Origin: a virus
IMG/VR virus record: IMGVR_UViG_3300025887_000010
Coordinates: 1 to 64,000 of that record
Length of the DNA: 64,000 nt
Reading direction: 5' to 3' (one strand)
The notes below the pieces were generated by a model, which worked only from the letters and a program-made list of their open reading frames with translations, was not told the origin of the DNA and made no database searches. Positions 15,580-23,165 of the stretch are shown here, one piece after another. The translations under genes and the position numbers were made by a program. Each line of letters opens with the position of its first letter. Position 1 is the stretch's first letter.

Positions 15580-15994
15580 TCACAGATGAACATACATGTC
15601 AATGGTGCTGTTCTTTGTTCGATAGAGAACCCATTTGACGGTACCGTTGACGACCTTTTTCTTCACACGGATGAATAGTGGGTGCCATTTCCCTGATGCC
15701 GCTATCATTTCTTGACTGTGAAAGCCAGGGATTTGGTCTGCGTCTACATGGATGTGGAATTCGCTAGGAACCATTCGAATATTCCATTTTCCATGAAAAC
15801 CCAGCTGTGGAAAGGAAGAGTTGAGCGTCATGTCGGAAACTGTCCACGATGATCTTTTCTCCACTTTCTGTTCGACCAACCCATGGGGATATGGTTTTAT
15901 CAGGGTTAATGTTTGAAGCAATACTTTCACGCTTGAGGATTACCAGTTCACCTTCAAACTTAGGCAAACGAGTAGTGAGCAATCTTCTTCCCAT
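15580..15994 (-). pseudogene. Frame-disrupted early gene of unknown function
   Basis: ATG 15994 with AGGAG upstream opens MGRRLLTTRLPKFEGELVIL and reads through SGEKIIVDSF; that frame stops at 15764. A second frame from about 15830 reads good protein (FPQLGFHGKWNIRMVPSEF, FHIHVDADQIPGF, KWVLYRTKNSTIDMYVHL) to a stop at 15580. One indel would give a protein of roughly 135 aa. No family recognised. Confidence 0.5.
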
Positions 15995-16003
15995 TTTCTT
16001 CTC

Positions 16004-16330
16004 CTATCCGATGAACACACAGCTACCAAGGCGAGTGACAGAGATTTTGCCAGTATCCTGTCCATTATCAGCCTTGATCTTGTTGAATCGAACGAAGTCA
16101 TTCAGAATTTCCTGAACTTGACGAGCGCTTGCAGACAATGTCGAGCTGTGATCGTATCCACGAATTTGTTCATTGGATTCATTCAACTCAGTGACAAGAC
16201 TGATATTGTAGTGAATGAAAAACTTGACCTTCCGAATACGGCGAATGAAGTTTTTTGCATCTACTGGGTCCAAGAAGACCTCCACTTGATCTTCAGTGAC
16301 CTTCATGAGTGGTTCATAGTCTTTTGACAT
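16004..16330 (-). CDS. Hypothetical 108-aa protein
   Basis: It starts just after early promoter 16360-16389 (MSKDYEPLMKVTEDQVEVF). A basic helix (FIRRIRKVKFFIHYNIS) and a C-terminal beta segment (GKISVTRLGSCVFIG) are visible. No family recognised. It is followed by the frame-disrupted 15580 gene in the same unit. Confidence 0.7.
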   Translation of the reverse strand: MSKDYEPLMKVTEDQVEVFLDPVDAKNFIRRIRKVKFFIHYNISLVTELNESNEQIRGYDHSSTLSASARQVQEILNDFVRFNKIKADNGQDTGKISVTRLGSCVFIG

Positions 16331-16359
16331 GATGTGTTCCTTTGTTTCTTTATAGTTTT

Positions 16360-16389
16360 AGAATATCATACGGGAGACCCGATGTACAC
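16360..16389 (-). promoter_or_regulatory. Early promoter
   Basis: GTGTAC, 18-nt spacer, TATTCT with TGA just before it (extended -10). Confidence 0.8.
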
Positions 16390-16418
16390 TACTTTGTCAA
16401 CATTTTTGCAAAAAATGT

Positions 16419-16748
16419 TCACTCGATTTCGAAGAAGTCTTCAAAGAGAGTATTTGCGAATATAATGTCTGTGCAGTCTGACAAAAGATCTTGCATTTCA
16501 CGATGTTCGCCATCAGCAATTACACCAAGCTGGCTATTTGTCTTCTTCGACAACACAAACTCTAATTCTGTCAACTCAAAGATCGACTTATTCGAAATGA
16601 TTCGAACAACCTCTCTCATGAAGTGTTCTTCAGTGCATTCTCGATTGATCATACCGTTACTGTATGCAATATTGAGAGCGACCTTGATGATCTTTGGGAA
16701 ACTCGACTTGCACATTTCCATCAGACTGCTTGTCAGATTTTTGTTCAT
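16419..16748 (-). CDS. Hypothetical 109-aa helical protein
   Basis: The ATG follows the stop of the 56-aa gene directly. Helical segments (FPKIIKVALNIAYSNG, MREVVRIISNKS) end in an acidic tail (NTLFEDFFEIE). No family recognised. Last gene of the 17766-16419 early operon. Confidence 0.65.
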   Translation of the reverse strand: MNKNLTSSLMEMCKSSFPKIIKVALNIAYSNGMINRECTEEHFMREVVRIISNKSIFELTELEFVLSKKTNSQLGVIADGEHREMQDLLSDCTDIIFANTLFEDFFEIE

Positions 16749-16919
16749 TTACCTATGCCCTTTGTTGCGAATCACGTGAGCTGCAAGGATTGACAATCCC
16801 AATGGCAACCCCAGTATCATTCCTATATCTCGTCGAAGTAGAGGCTTCTTGGAGTTTGATTCCAATTTTGCCTTCTCAATTTGAGCCTGCTTGCGCTTAT
16901 TCGGTTTACGCTTCTTCAT
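16749..16919 (-). CDS. 56-aa basic single-pass membrane protein
   Basis: ATG at 16919 overlaps the previous stop (ATGA) with GGAG upstream. The first 30 residues are strongly basic (MKKRKPNKRKQAQIEKAK); one hydrophobic segment follows (IGMILGLPLGLSILAAHVI). Probably inner-membrane with a cytoplasmic basic arm; possible early host-takeover or exclusion factor. Function unknown. Confidence 0.7.
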   Translation of the reverse strand: MKKRKPNKRKQAQIEKAKLESNSKKPLLRRDIGMILGLPLGLSILAAHVIRNKGHR

Positions 16920-17386
16920 GATAATTCTCCATTTTTTGTCAATTCTGTTAGCGCAATTTCGATAGAGTCAAGAAGAGCTTGCTTATCACTGAGATTTGTT
17001 AGTCCAGATTTCTCGAAAACATACTTTATCGTGAGTGGACCCACTTCGTATTCTCTGGTTTTGGCGATCTCTTTGTAGTATGGATGATCTGCTCGCATAC
17101 GATACCATACGATCTCTTCCCATACCGGTGAATGATTGCGACCCCAACCACTTCCATCAGATGTGAGATAAACGACAACATCAGAGATATCATGTCGTGT
17201 ACCACCGATGGAATTGAATTGAATGTGATCTGGTCGTTTCCGTTTGCACCCATGAAAAACCCAAGGACCCCATCTGCGGAAATCGGTATTCGCGATAGGC
17301 ATCCAATCTGATGGAGGAGGTCGATTGTTTTCGGTGAAGCTCTGGTGATCTATCATGACATCTTCCTTATCGCTATTACTTGACAT
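16916..17386 (-). CDS. Hypothetical 156-aa protein
   Basis: The start at 17386 (MSSNSDKEDVM) has GGAG before it and overlaps the DUF4326-like gene; the longer frame is less likely. Rich in Trp and Arg (SDWMPIANTDFRRWGPWVF, WEEIVWYRMRADHPYYKE), resembling small DUF551-like cytosolic proteins in its first half. Function unknown. Confidence 0.65.
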   Translation of the reverse strand: MSSNSDKEDVMIDHQSFTENNRPPPSDWMPIANTDFRRWGPWVFHGCKRKRPDHIQFNSIGGTRHDISDVVVYLTSDGSGWGRNHSPVWEEIVWYRMRADHPYYKEIAKTREYEVGPLTIKYVFEKSGLTNLSDKQALLDSIEIALTELTKNGELS

Positions 17387-17726
17387 TTTGTTCTCCAAAT
17401 GAAATTCTTTCGTCGAGGATGAATTCTCGAATGACCTCAGCGTGACATGGTTTTGGGTGACAAAAGCAACCAAGCTTGATGACCTCGCCTCCTTTTGCTC
17501 TCATTCTCAAATCCTTGAGAGCATTCACAACGATATTGTTCTTGTTCTCAATTTGAAATGTGAGCCATTCACGATAAGCAAATATTGCCAGCTCTCTGGT
17601 TTTTCGATATTTGGCGCCATGGGATTTTTTACTCAAGTGACTGAATGGATTCCCCAGTGGATGGCCTCTGCCTACATAATCACTGTATGGTTCTCCAAGG
17701 CGTTTGTTTGCGATGAATATTTCCAC
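17376..17726 (-). CDS. DUF4326 protein
   Basis: The signature is clear: EPYSDYVGRGHPLGNPFSH, AYREWL, and a Cys/His segment LGCFCHPKPCHAEVI. DUF4326 is a short family frequent in phages and their hosts whose role is unknown; the conserved Cys/His set suggests metal or nucleotide-related chemistry. GTG start with AAGGAA upstream. Part of an early operon with the secreted protein 17766. Confidence 0.8.
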   Translation of the reverse strand: MEIFIANKRLGEPYSDYVGRGHPLGNPFSHLSKKSHGAKYRKTRELAIFAYREWLTFQIENKNNIVVNALKDLRMRAKGGEVIKLGCFCHPKPCHAEVIREFILDERISFGEQNVK

Positions 17727-17765
17727 CTGGTTGATTCCTTAGTGTCCAGAGTTTCGACGTGAGGA

Positions 17766-18242
17766 CTATTCCACGCTGTAGGATAGTCCAAATACGAGAC
17801 CAATTTCGTCATCTTTCCAGTCATAGCTCGGTGTGATGCGAACTGTGAAATCTTCATCGACGTATGCAACACCGAACAATCCTACGAGACCGATATCCTG
17901 AAATGGTCCTGGTGCAAATTCGTAATACCCAGTTCCAAGACCTCCGTAAAATCCCCATCCAAGACCGTCGTGACCATTGTAGGTTGCGACAGCATAAACT
18001 GTCAAATCGTCAAAGCTGTTCAGAAAAAAGCCGTATTCCATGAAGCCTAGTGGATATTTCTCAACTCGACATCCCAAACCGAAGTTGATTTCCCGGACAT
18101 CTTTGATCAGGTTTCGATCAGTGTGGTACGACAATCCGTGAACAACCACATTGTCGCACAATGAGTCGTCATAATCAGTGGATGCAGCCACAGTTGAAGT
18201 TATCAGGGTGAATGTAGCAGTAGCAAAAAGAGTTTTGAGCAT
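17766..18242 (-). CDS. Secreted early protein, possible small beta-barrel
   Basis: It opens with a typical signal peptide (MLKTLFATATFTLITSTVAAS). The mature part is rich in aromatic and Gly residues with alternating strands (GWGFYGGLGTGYYEF, GLVFGLSYSVE at the C-terminus), as in small outer-membrane barrels. Under an early promoter (18270-18299), it could alter the host surface, for example to exclude superinfecting phages. This is inference from sequence character and timing. Confidence 0.65.
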   Translation of the reverse strand: MLKTLFATATFTLITSTVAASTDYDDSLCDNVVVHGLSYHTDRNLIKDVREINFGLGCRVEKYPLGFMEYGFFLNSFDDLTVYAVATYNGHDGLGWGFYGGLGTGYYEFAPGPFQDIGLVGLFGVAYVDEDFTVRITPSYDWKDDEIGLVFGLSYSVE

Positions 18243-18269
18243 TTGATATTTTCCTTTGTTTATAGTTCC

Positions 18270-18299
18270 AAAATATCACATTCTGTGCTACATGTACAC
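18270..18299 (-). promoter_or_regulatory. Early promoter
   Basis: GTGTAC, 18-nt spacer, TATTTT with TGA before it; opens the 17766 operon. Confidence 0.75.
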
Positions 18300-18315
18300 T
18301 ACTTCTTGTACATCC

Positions 18316-18828
18316 TCAAAAGATTTTTCCGCGAAGAACATCGAAGACGACAAGTGGCAAAAGCCATGGGAATACTCGGGTGTGGATTGGCGTTGAACGC
18401 CAGTAGGTTTTGGTGCTGTCAATCCATCCATAATCTCGATGCCAAAGCACCATGTGACGAGGGATGAGTGTGTTTGACGACGAATAGCATAACCAAAGAC
18501 CTGCACGAAATGTGAGTAATGAGACAAACAGCTTCAGCCAACTTCCCTCGATCAGGTATAGTGTAGTGATCGCAAAATCCTCACAATCTCCTTCCTTTTC
18601 CTTGCTGATGAGATGCCACCCAGAGATTGTTCCCCACCTGCTTCGCTCATATCTGAAATCTTCCACGAATTTCTCAACGGGGGACATCCTCGAGTAATCC
18701 AACGCCTTCTTTATCGAGTCGCGAATTGTTTCCAGCTTGGCAATGCTGTCAGATGTCTCCCCAGATTCGAGTGCGGCCGTGATATCGTACTGGGCTTTCA
18801 ATAGGTGAAACTTGAGGGATTCTGTCAT
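18316..18828 (-). CDS. Transglutaminase-like cysteine peptidase with hydrophobic segment
   Basis: The start at 18828 (MTESLKFHLLKAQYDI) has AAGGAA upstream. The core RSRWGTISGWHLISKEKEGDCEDFAITTLYLI matches BTLCP-type bacterial transglutaminase-like peptidases (PF06035), with the Cys in GDCEDFA, His in LWHRDYGW and Asp in DYGWIDST as the likely triad. A hydrophobic stretch (LKLFVSLLTF) follows the Cys. An early, possibly membrane-linked protease acting on a host protein; target unknown. Confidence 0.65.
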   Translation of the reverse strand: MTESLKFHLLKAQYDITAALESGETSDSIAKLETIRDSIKKALDYSRMSPVEKFVEDFRYERSRWGTISGWHLISKEKEGDCEDFAITTLYLIEGSWLKLFVSLLTFRAGLWLCYSSSNTLIPRHMVLWHRDYGWIDSTKTYWRSTPIHTRVFPWLLPLVVFDVLRGKIF

Positions 18829-18883
18829 TCTCTTTTCCTTCACAGAAATGTACTTCACATAAATGTATTTTATGTTCAATTCT

Positions 18884-18913
18884 ACCATATCACATTTCGT
18901 GCAAAATGTACAC
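18884..18913 (-). promoter_or_regulatory. Early promoter
   Basis: GTGTAC, 18-nt spacer, TATGGT with TGA before it; drives 18316-18828. Confidence 0.75.
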
Positions 18914-18936
18914 AACAGATTGAGAATTATGCACAG

Positions 18937-18970
18937 AAAAGCCCTCTAATCCTGAGATTAGAGGGCTTTT
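18937..18970. terminator. Strong bidirectional Rho-independent terminator
   Basis: A perfect 15-bp stem (AAAAGCCCTCTAATC with its complement, loop CTGA). Runs of T end both strands. It closes the leftward decoration-protein transcript just before the next early promoter. Confidence 0.92.
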
Positions 18971-18992
18971 TCGTTCCTAATCTCTCGTTAGA

Positions 18993-19592
18993 TTAGGTGA
19001 CTGTCAGCGTCAGCGTATCCGAGGCAAGATTACCCTGGACAGTAGCAGTGATGACAACCACACCAGGTGCAACACCAGTGATCAAACCACTCACACTGAT
19101 AGTAGCGATACCAGTATCAGCAGATGCATATTCAACAGTCGGTGCATTCGCAACACCGTTTCGGGTAACTGTGTTCGTGGTCTGGACGGTCCCAGCGACG
19201 GCAACAGCTGCAGGATCAGGACCAAATTCGATCACATAGGCACCGGTTCCATCGTATCCAACACTCGCGATTCCAGCACGGAAGATTCGATAGGCAGAGC
19301 CGAGAGTCAGACCGGGAAGTCCGCGATCACGAGTGATGATTGCGCCCGAAAAGTCGTCGCCATCAGAGACAAGGTTCGCAACATAGAATGATGCGCCTTC
19401 ACCGACTGATACTTCAGTGCCGTCGGAAGTGCCGGTACCAGGAATGACCAGTGAGTTGTTGATCATGGTCAAGTTGTATACAGTGTTGAGTTCGTCCGCG
19501 ATGACGAAGTGCAGATCATCGAGTTTTGCAATGACGACGTTCGCAAGATCGGTAGATGCTGCTGTTAGTGCTGCGGCAAATTTGGTTTCCAT
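18993..19592 (-). CDS. Virion surface / decoration protein with Ig-like domain
   Basis: A single-gene late unit: GTAAAATA box at 19629 upstream and a strong terminator behind. The C-terminal 70 residues match bacterial Ig-like (Big_2) domains (ASADTGIATISVSGLITGV, VVVITATVQG). The first 120 residues are a separate beta-rich region (VYNLTMINNSLVIPGTG). It is comparable in concept to T4 Hoc, a capsid-surface Ig protein. Virion location is inferred from late expression and fold. Confidence 0.65.
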   Translation of the reverse strand: METKFAAALTAASTDLANVVIAKLDDLHFVIADELNTVYNLTMINNSLVIPGTGTSDGTEVSVGEGASFYVANLVSDGDDFSGAIITRDRGLPGLTLGSAYRIFRAGIASVGYDGTGAYVIEFGPDPAAVAVAGTVQTTNTVTRNGVANAPTVEYASADTGIATISVSGLITGVAPGVVVITATVQGNLASDTLTLTVT

Positions 19593-19628
19593 GTGTATTC
19601 TCCTAATAGTTCACATAATGTATTCGGG

Positions 19629-19636
19629 TATTTTAC
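19629..19636 (-). promoter_or_regulatory. Late-type promoter of the decoration gene
   Basis: GTAAAATA on the minus strand, 37 nt before the start at 19592. Confidence 0.65.
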
Positions 19637-19641
19637 ATCCG

Positions 19642-20613
19642 TCAGTACTTGCGATTGTTTTGCCAAAGCATAGCATGCTCTACCATGTCCTTGATGTTGT
19701 ACTTTCGCTTGAAATCTAAGAGGGAAACAGCACGAGTGCAATCACATACGAGATGGGGTGGATCACCCCGACGAGCATGTTTCGAGTTGACAGATTCGAA
19801 ACGTTTACCCATGACAGATTCCACAATATTCATCAACTGTCTTACGGAAGTTCCATGTTGGCTTCCAAGATTAAAGATACCGGGCACTGGATCAGAGGTG
19901 TCGTTTTTGACCATCGCGGTGATATGCGCATCCACAAGATCGCATACATGAATGTAATCACGTACAGCTGTTCCATCAGCTGTCGGATGGTCGTTACCGA
20001 AAAGATTGAAACGTTCACCAGTTTGAAGTGATCTGATGAGATTTGGAATGAGGTGGGTCTCAGGAAAGTGCGATTCACCAATTTTGCCATCAGGATCAGA
20101 ACCTGCGACATTGAAGTACCGGAAAACAGTCGCGTTGAGGTCATCATGCTGGTATGTCATATTCGCCAGATACATCTCACACGCAAGCTTTGAAGCACCA
20201 TAAGGCGTCAAGGGCTTAGTCGCGTCCATCTCACGAAGACGTTTTTTCGAAGGTGAGTAAACAGCAGCAGTAGAAGAGAATACGATGTTTCGGACACCAT
20301 GAATAATCGAAGCATTGACCACATTCATGAATCCTACCAGATTGTTTGTCCAGTATTCATGCACCATCTCAAAACTTTCAGGTACGATACTCATAGCAGC
20401 AAAGAACATGACTGCATCAGGTTCTTGAGAGCCTATTGTATGGTCAAGCCTCTCAATGTCAAGAATATTGTATGGATATATTCGACAGTTGATAGCATCG
20501 ATGTGACCAGTTGCGAGGTTGTCATATACGATGACTTCATGACCTTGCTCTTCTAATGCTTTGCATGCATGTGAGCCAATGTATCCAGCTCCTCCAAAAA
20601 CCATGACTTTCAT
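19642..20613 (-). CDS. galE: UDP-glucose 4-epimerase GalE
   Basis: It interconverts UDP-glucose and UDP-galactose using bound NAD. Evidence: GGAGYIGSH Rossmann motif (residues 7-15), SSTAAVY, catalytic YGASK, and RYFNVAGSDPDGKIGE. 323 aa, close to the usual 330-340. The start at 20613 overlaps the previous stop (TGATG) with GGAG upstream. It supplies the substrate for the UDP-galactopyranose mutase at 41749. Confidence 0.92.
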   Translation of the reverse strand: MKVMVFGGAGYIGSHACKALEEQGHEVIVYDNLATGHIDAINCRIYPYNILDIERLDHTIGSQEPDAVMFFAAMSIVPESFEMVHEYWTNNLVGFMNVVNASIIHGVRNIVFSSTAAVYSPSKKRLREMDATKPLTPYGASKLACEMYLANMTYQHDDLNATVFRYFNVAGSDPDGKIGESHFPETHLIPNLIRSLQTGERFNLFGNDHPTADGTAVRDYIHVCDLVDAHITAMVKNDTSDPVPGIFNLGSQHGTSVRQLMNIVESVMGKRFESVNSKHARRGDPPHLVCDCTRAVSLLDFKRKYNIKDMVEHAMLWQNNRKY

Positions 20614-20939
20614 CAACCTGTCTCCTTCATTCCGTCAAAAATTTCTACCTTTGTTGGATTGCGAAGAATTCGACCTATGGCTTGCATATTCAACTGCTGA
20701 AGTTCGAAGGTCAGAGAAGCATTCTCAACAGTGACAGCACGTTCGTATTTTTTGCTGTCAAGCAATTGTCGTTCTCGAGCTTCAGATTGCTCAGCTCGAA
20801 TACAAAGAGCCTCAATTGTTTCAGCAGCTCTTTTCAGTGCGGAAGGGTAGTCCCATATGGCACCTGACGTTGCATACTTTGCGTCCTCACTAATTTCAAG
20901 AAGAGTTGCGGCCTCTGCTCGTGCATCTTCAAATTTCAT
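20613..20939 (-). CDS. Hypothetical 108-aa coiled-coil protein
   Basis: Starts MKFEDARAEAATLLEIS and is helical throughout (ALKRAAETIEALCIRAEQSEARER). Coupled to uvsY upstream and galE downstream by stop/start overlaps. No family recognised. Confidence 0.65.
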   Translation of the reverse strand: MKFEDARAEAATLLEISEDAKYATSGAIWDYPSALKRAAETIEALCIRAEQSEARERQLLDSKKYERAVTVENASLTFELQQLNMQAIGRILRNPTKVEIFDGMKETG

Positions 20940-21370
20940 CGTACATCTCCCATTTCAAATCGTCGATAGTCCAGGATGGATTTGATGAGGAAGTTTCGAG
21001 TGTTGATCTGTCGAACGACCTCTTCGAGAACTTCTTTCATTTCGACGAGAGTTTCCTTTCGACGACGAATCTTCTTCAGATCGTCGTCAGCTTTCAGCCA
21101 CAAAGGCATTTCAGACTTCATGACCTTCAGATTGAACGGCTTCGCCTTGTATTCCTCAGCAGAAGCTTGACCACCGTAATAGAGACGCTTCTTGAACTCA
21201 GCAGTTTCGAATTCGTCATCAAGAGAACGAATTGCCCTCTTGACACGAATGAGGCGCGTAAAGTATTTGTGGTGGAGGTGCGGAATCTTGCGAGATTGAT
21301 CTGCGAGATCAGGGGTGATGTCGCAATCCTTTTCCCATTCGTTGACGATATCTTCGGTTGTCATCTTCAT
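20936..21370 (-). CDS. uvsY: Recombination mediator UvsY
   Basis: UvsY loads UvsX recombinase on gp32-coated single-stranded DNA. The 144-aa length matches T4 (137 aa). The layout fits: KYFTRLIRVKRAIRSLD, then LYYGGQASAEEY, KSEMPLWLKADDDL and the ending RNFLIKSILDYRRFEMG, parallel to T4 RGFAIKHIQDMRAFEAG. The start at 21370 overlaps the preceding virion gene's stop (ATGA), so it can be made from a late transcript. Confidence 0.85.
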   Translation of the reverse strand: MKMTTEDIVNEWEKDCDITPDLADQSRKIPHLHHKYFTRLIRVKRAIRSLDDEFETAEFKKRLYYGGQASAEEYKAKPFNLKVMKSEMPLWLKADDDLKKIRRRKETLVEMKEVLEEVVRQINTRNFLIKSILDYRRFEMGDVR

Positions 21371-21825
21371 GATTTTTCGATCTTCACTTCTTGATACAAC
21401 ATGGTGAGACCACACGTGATCGATTCAGGGGACGACACGTTCGACGTCAAGTCGATTGCATCGAGGGTGACTGGAAACGCATTGATGTATCGGAAACTGA
21501 TGCCATCAAAGCCATGATTGTTCGGAACGACAACTGAAAAGTCAGACACTTCAAGAGCTACATTTTCAGCTGTCCGCATTGCCTCAATCCACTCAAAGAC
21601 ACTCAGCCAGTTCGTGAAGTCTTCGTCAACGATGAACTGTGCCGTAAATGGCACCCATTCCCATGAGCCCGTGGGAAATGGAATCTCGTAAATCCCTCGA
21701 TTGACACTCACATTTCCGATTGAAATTCCAGGGGTGGTGGTTCTTGTGCAACTGAACGAGACTCCAGGAAGTCGGTTGATCTTCAGAATGAAGTTGTTGC
21801 TTTGTGCGTTATTCTGCTGGCTCAT
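21367..21825 (-). CDS. Tail-tube-like virion protein
   Basis: Beta-rich protein with the pattern FILKINRLPGVSFSC, PGISIGNVSV, EIPFPTGSWEW, FIVDEDFTNWLSVFEWI, recalling a group of small tail-tube-fold structural proteins in marine T4-like phages. A late-type box (21854-21861) lies 29 nt upstream. Tube initiator, completion or baseplate-associated protein are all possible; it is not clearly gp19 itself. Confidence 0.6.
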   Translation of the reverse strand: MSQQNNAQSNNFILKINRLPGVSFSCTRTTTPGISIGNVSVNRGIYEIPFPTGSWEWVPFTAQFIVDEDFTNWLSVFEWIEAMRTAENVALEVSDFSVVVPNNHGFDGISFRYINAFPVTLDAIDLTSNVSSPESITCGLTMLYQEVKIEKS

Positions 21826-21853
21826 CGTTTGGTTCCAATCTCTATTCTATGAG

Positions 21854-21861
21854 TATTTTGA
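21854..21861 (-). promoter_or_regulatory. Late-type promoter before the tail-tube-like gene and uvsY
   Basis: TCAAAATA on the minus strand, 29 nt before the start at 21825. Confidence 0.55.
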
Positions 21862-21871
21862 CAAAATGTAT

Positions 21872-22261
21872 TCAGTCTTCTCGGTAGAATAGGTGGTTGC
21901 CGACTTGAGCGACAAACTGAATTTTGTCAGCCCAATATGGCCGAACAGATGTCGTATGGAAGTGGGTTGCATCAATCCCATAATTCGGATGCTCGATAAT
22001 GTCGATTGCAATATCAACAGCTTCGTCAAATCGTTCAGGCTCATTGATGACGAAGTTTTCCTGTCCTTCGTAAAAGGAGAACTGACTGACGCCACTTAGA
22101 CTTCTCTGAGTCATGACTTCGCAAAGTGTGTCAGGATAGGCTTCAGACAATTTCCGAGCCATTACGACTTCGCCTACATACGTCATTCCTTGAATGCCTT
22201 CACCTCGAGCTTCGAAGTACATCGTCAGTGCGAGGCATGTGATGGGTGCTGACAGAATCAT
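21872..22261 (-). CDS. Endolysin: SleB-type cell wall hydrolase
   Basis: The Hydrolase_2 (SleB/CwlJ) pattern is visible: CLALTMYFEARGEGIQGM, VGEVVMARKLSEAYPDTLCEVM, SQFSFYEG and a late HFHTTSVRPYW. 129 aa is a bare catalytic domain. These enzymes cut peptidoglycan glycan strands. No signal peptide. It is the last gene of an operon led by an early promoter (22804-22833), while the spanins are on the other strand. Confidence 0.75.
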   Translation of the reverse strand: MILSAPITCLALTMYFEARGEGIQGMTYVGEVVMARKLSEAYPDTLCEVMTQRSLSGVSQFSFYEGQENFVINEPERFDEAVDIAIDIIEHPNYGIDATHFHTTSVRPYWADKIQFVAQVGNHLFYRED

Positions 22262-22497
22262 GAGGTGAAAACCTCGGGATTGGCTTCAACACCACGAGTT
22301 TGGCTAAGCATCGCATCAGCATACTGATATTGCATTGTGACAAGAGTCTCGATGATCCGTTGCATCACATGAGGTTGCGTTTCACTCTTAAGTGGACGGC
22401 CGTGAATTGCGATGGAGGCATGATCAATTGTGATTGGAGCATTCATCGCAAGATGATCACGAACACTGATGTGTGTTTTTGCAGGCTTGTTGAACAT
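22258..22497 (-). CDS. Hypothetical 79-aa protein of the RDHLA / ADAML type
   Basis: The stop overlaps the endolysin start. The sequence has HISVRDHLAMNAP near the start and QYQYADAMLSQTRGV near the end, resembling short prophage proteins that begin TLRDYFA and end ADAMIxxR, common in alphaproteobacterial phages. Function unknown. Confidence 0.65.
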   Translation of the reverse strand: MFNKPAKTHISVRDHLAMNAPITIDHASIAIHGRPLKSETQPHVMQRIIETLVTMQYQYADAMLSQTRGVEANPEVFTS

Positions 22498-22506
22498 GGT
22501 GTTCCC

Positions 22507-22587
22507 CTAAAGTGAAAGGACAAAGTGGACAGTCACATACGCAATGATCACGAATGCTGCGAAGTCGAAAAGGAACTTGCCAATCAT
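22507..22587 (-). CDS. 26-aa single-pass membrane peptide next to the endolysin
   Basis: ATG at 22587 overlaps the previous stop (ATGA). Almost the whole peptide is one hydrophobic helix (FAAFVIIAYVTVHFVLSL) after MIGKFLFD. It is two genes upstream of the endolysin and may be a tiny holin- or regulator-like peptide. Supported by position and hydrophobicity only. Confidence 0.55.
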   Translation of the reverse strand: MIGKFLFDFAAFVIIAYVTVHFVLSL

Positions 22588-22775
22588 GCCTGTACCACCG
22601 TCGTTTCATCGACTGAAACAATCGACTCTTCAGAGACGATATGTTGAACATCTGGAATACTCACATTTGCACTAACATTCTCGATGAAGAGTGCATTTGC
22701 GGCTTCAGCGCTTTCAGCAGTTATGTCCATAACTACCTCCACGGTAATTGTCGAAGTGATTATGTATGTTGGCAT
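22584..22775 (-). CDS. Hypothetical 63-aa protein
   Basis: First gene after early promoter 22804-22833. It begins MPTYIITSTITVEVVMDI then EAANALFIENVSANVS, resembling very small beta-alpha phage proteins. No family recognised. Confidence 0.65.
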   Translation of the reverse strand: MPTYIITSTITVEVVMDITAESAEAANALFIENVSANVSIPDVQHIVSEESIVSVDETTVVQA

Positions 22776-22803
22776 TTTGGTATTCTCCTTTGTTTATAGT
22801 TCA

Positions 22804-22833
22804 GTTATATCATACGGGGATCAATATGTAAAC
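22804..22833 (-). promoter_or_regulatory. Early promoter of the endolysin operon
   Basis: GTTTAC, 18-nt spacer, TATAAC with TGA before it. Confidence 0.75.
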
Positions 22834-22842
22834 AAGAGAGTT

Positions 22843-22850
22843 GCAAAATA
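22843..22850 (+). promoter_or_regulatory. Rightward late-type box abutting the lysis cassette
   Basis: GCAAAATA on the plus strand, 3 nt (CGT) before the ATG at 22854, the same spacing as at the resolvase gene (10610). Confidence 0.45.
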
Positions 22851-22853
22851 CGT

Positions 22854-23165
22854 ATGGAAAACAAGAATCATCTCATCATCGCATTCGTTTCTGAAGAGCA
22901 CCTCCATCGGGAGATGTTCCAGTTCGCTATCTTACAGCGAAAGATCAGAAAGTGGGTCAAGAACCAGCGAAGGTCTGCAATGGAGATCGTGAATCAGATT
23001 CGCAGAATCCAGAACACATTCGACAGTGCATTCATCGAAAAGGTCGTTGATGGAAAATTCACACTTGAAGAGCGGAAGATCATCAACACGGTTCTTGGTC
23101 GAATGCCACCACATCACGAATTCACAGTGAAGTGGGATTTGGAAATGAGGAAGCTCAGATGCTAG
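22854..23165 (+). CDS. Hypothetical first gene of the rightward lysis cassette
   Basis: 103 aa, charged and helical (LQRKIRKWVKNQRRSAMEIV, GKFTLEERKIINTVLG), no membrane segment. Its 3' end overlaps the i-spanin start. Operon membership suggests a lysis-related or late role; family unknown. Confidence 0.65.
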   Translation: MENKNHLIIAFVSEEHLHREMFQFAILQRKIRKWVKNQRRSAMEIVNQIRRIQNTFDSAFIEKVVDGKFTLEERKIINTVLGRMPPHHEFTVKWDLEMRKLRC

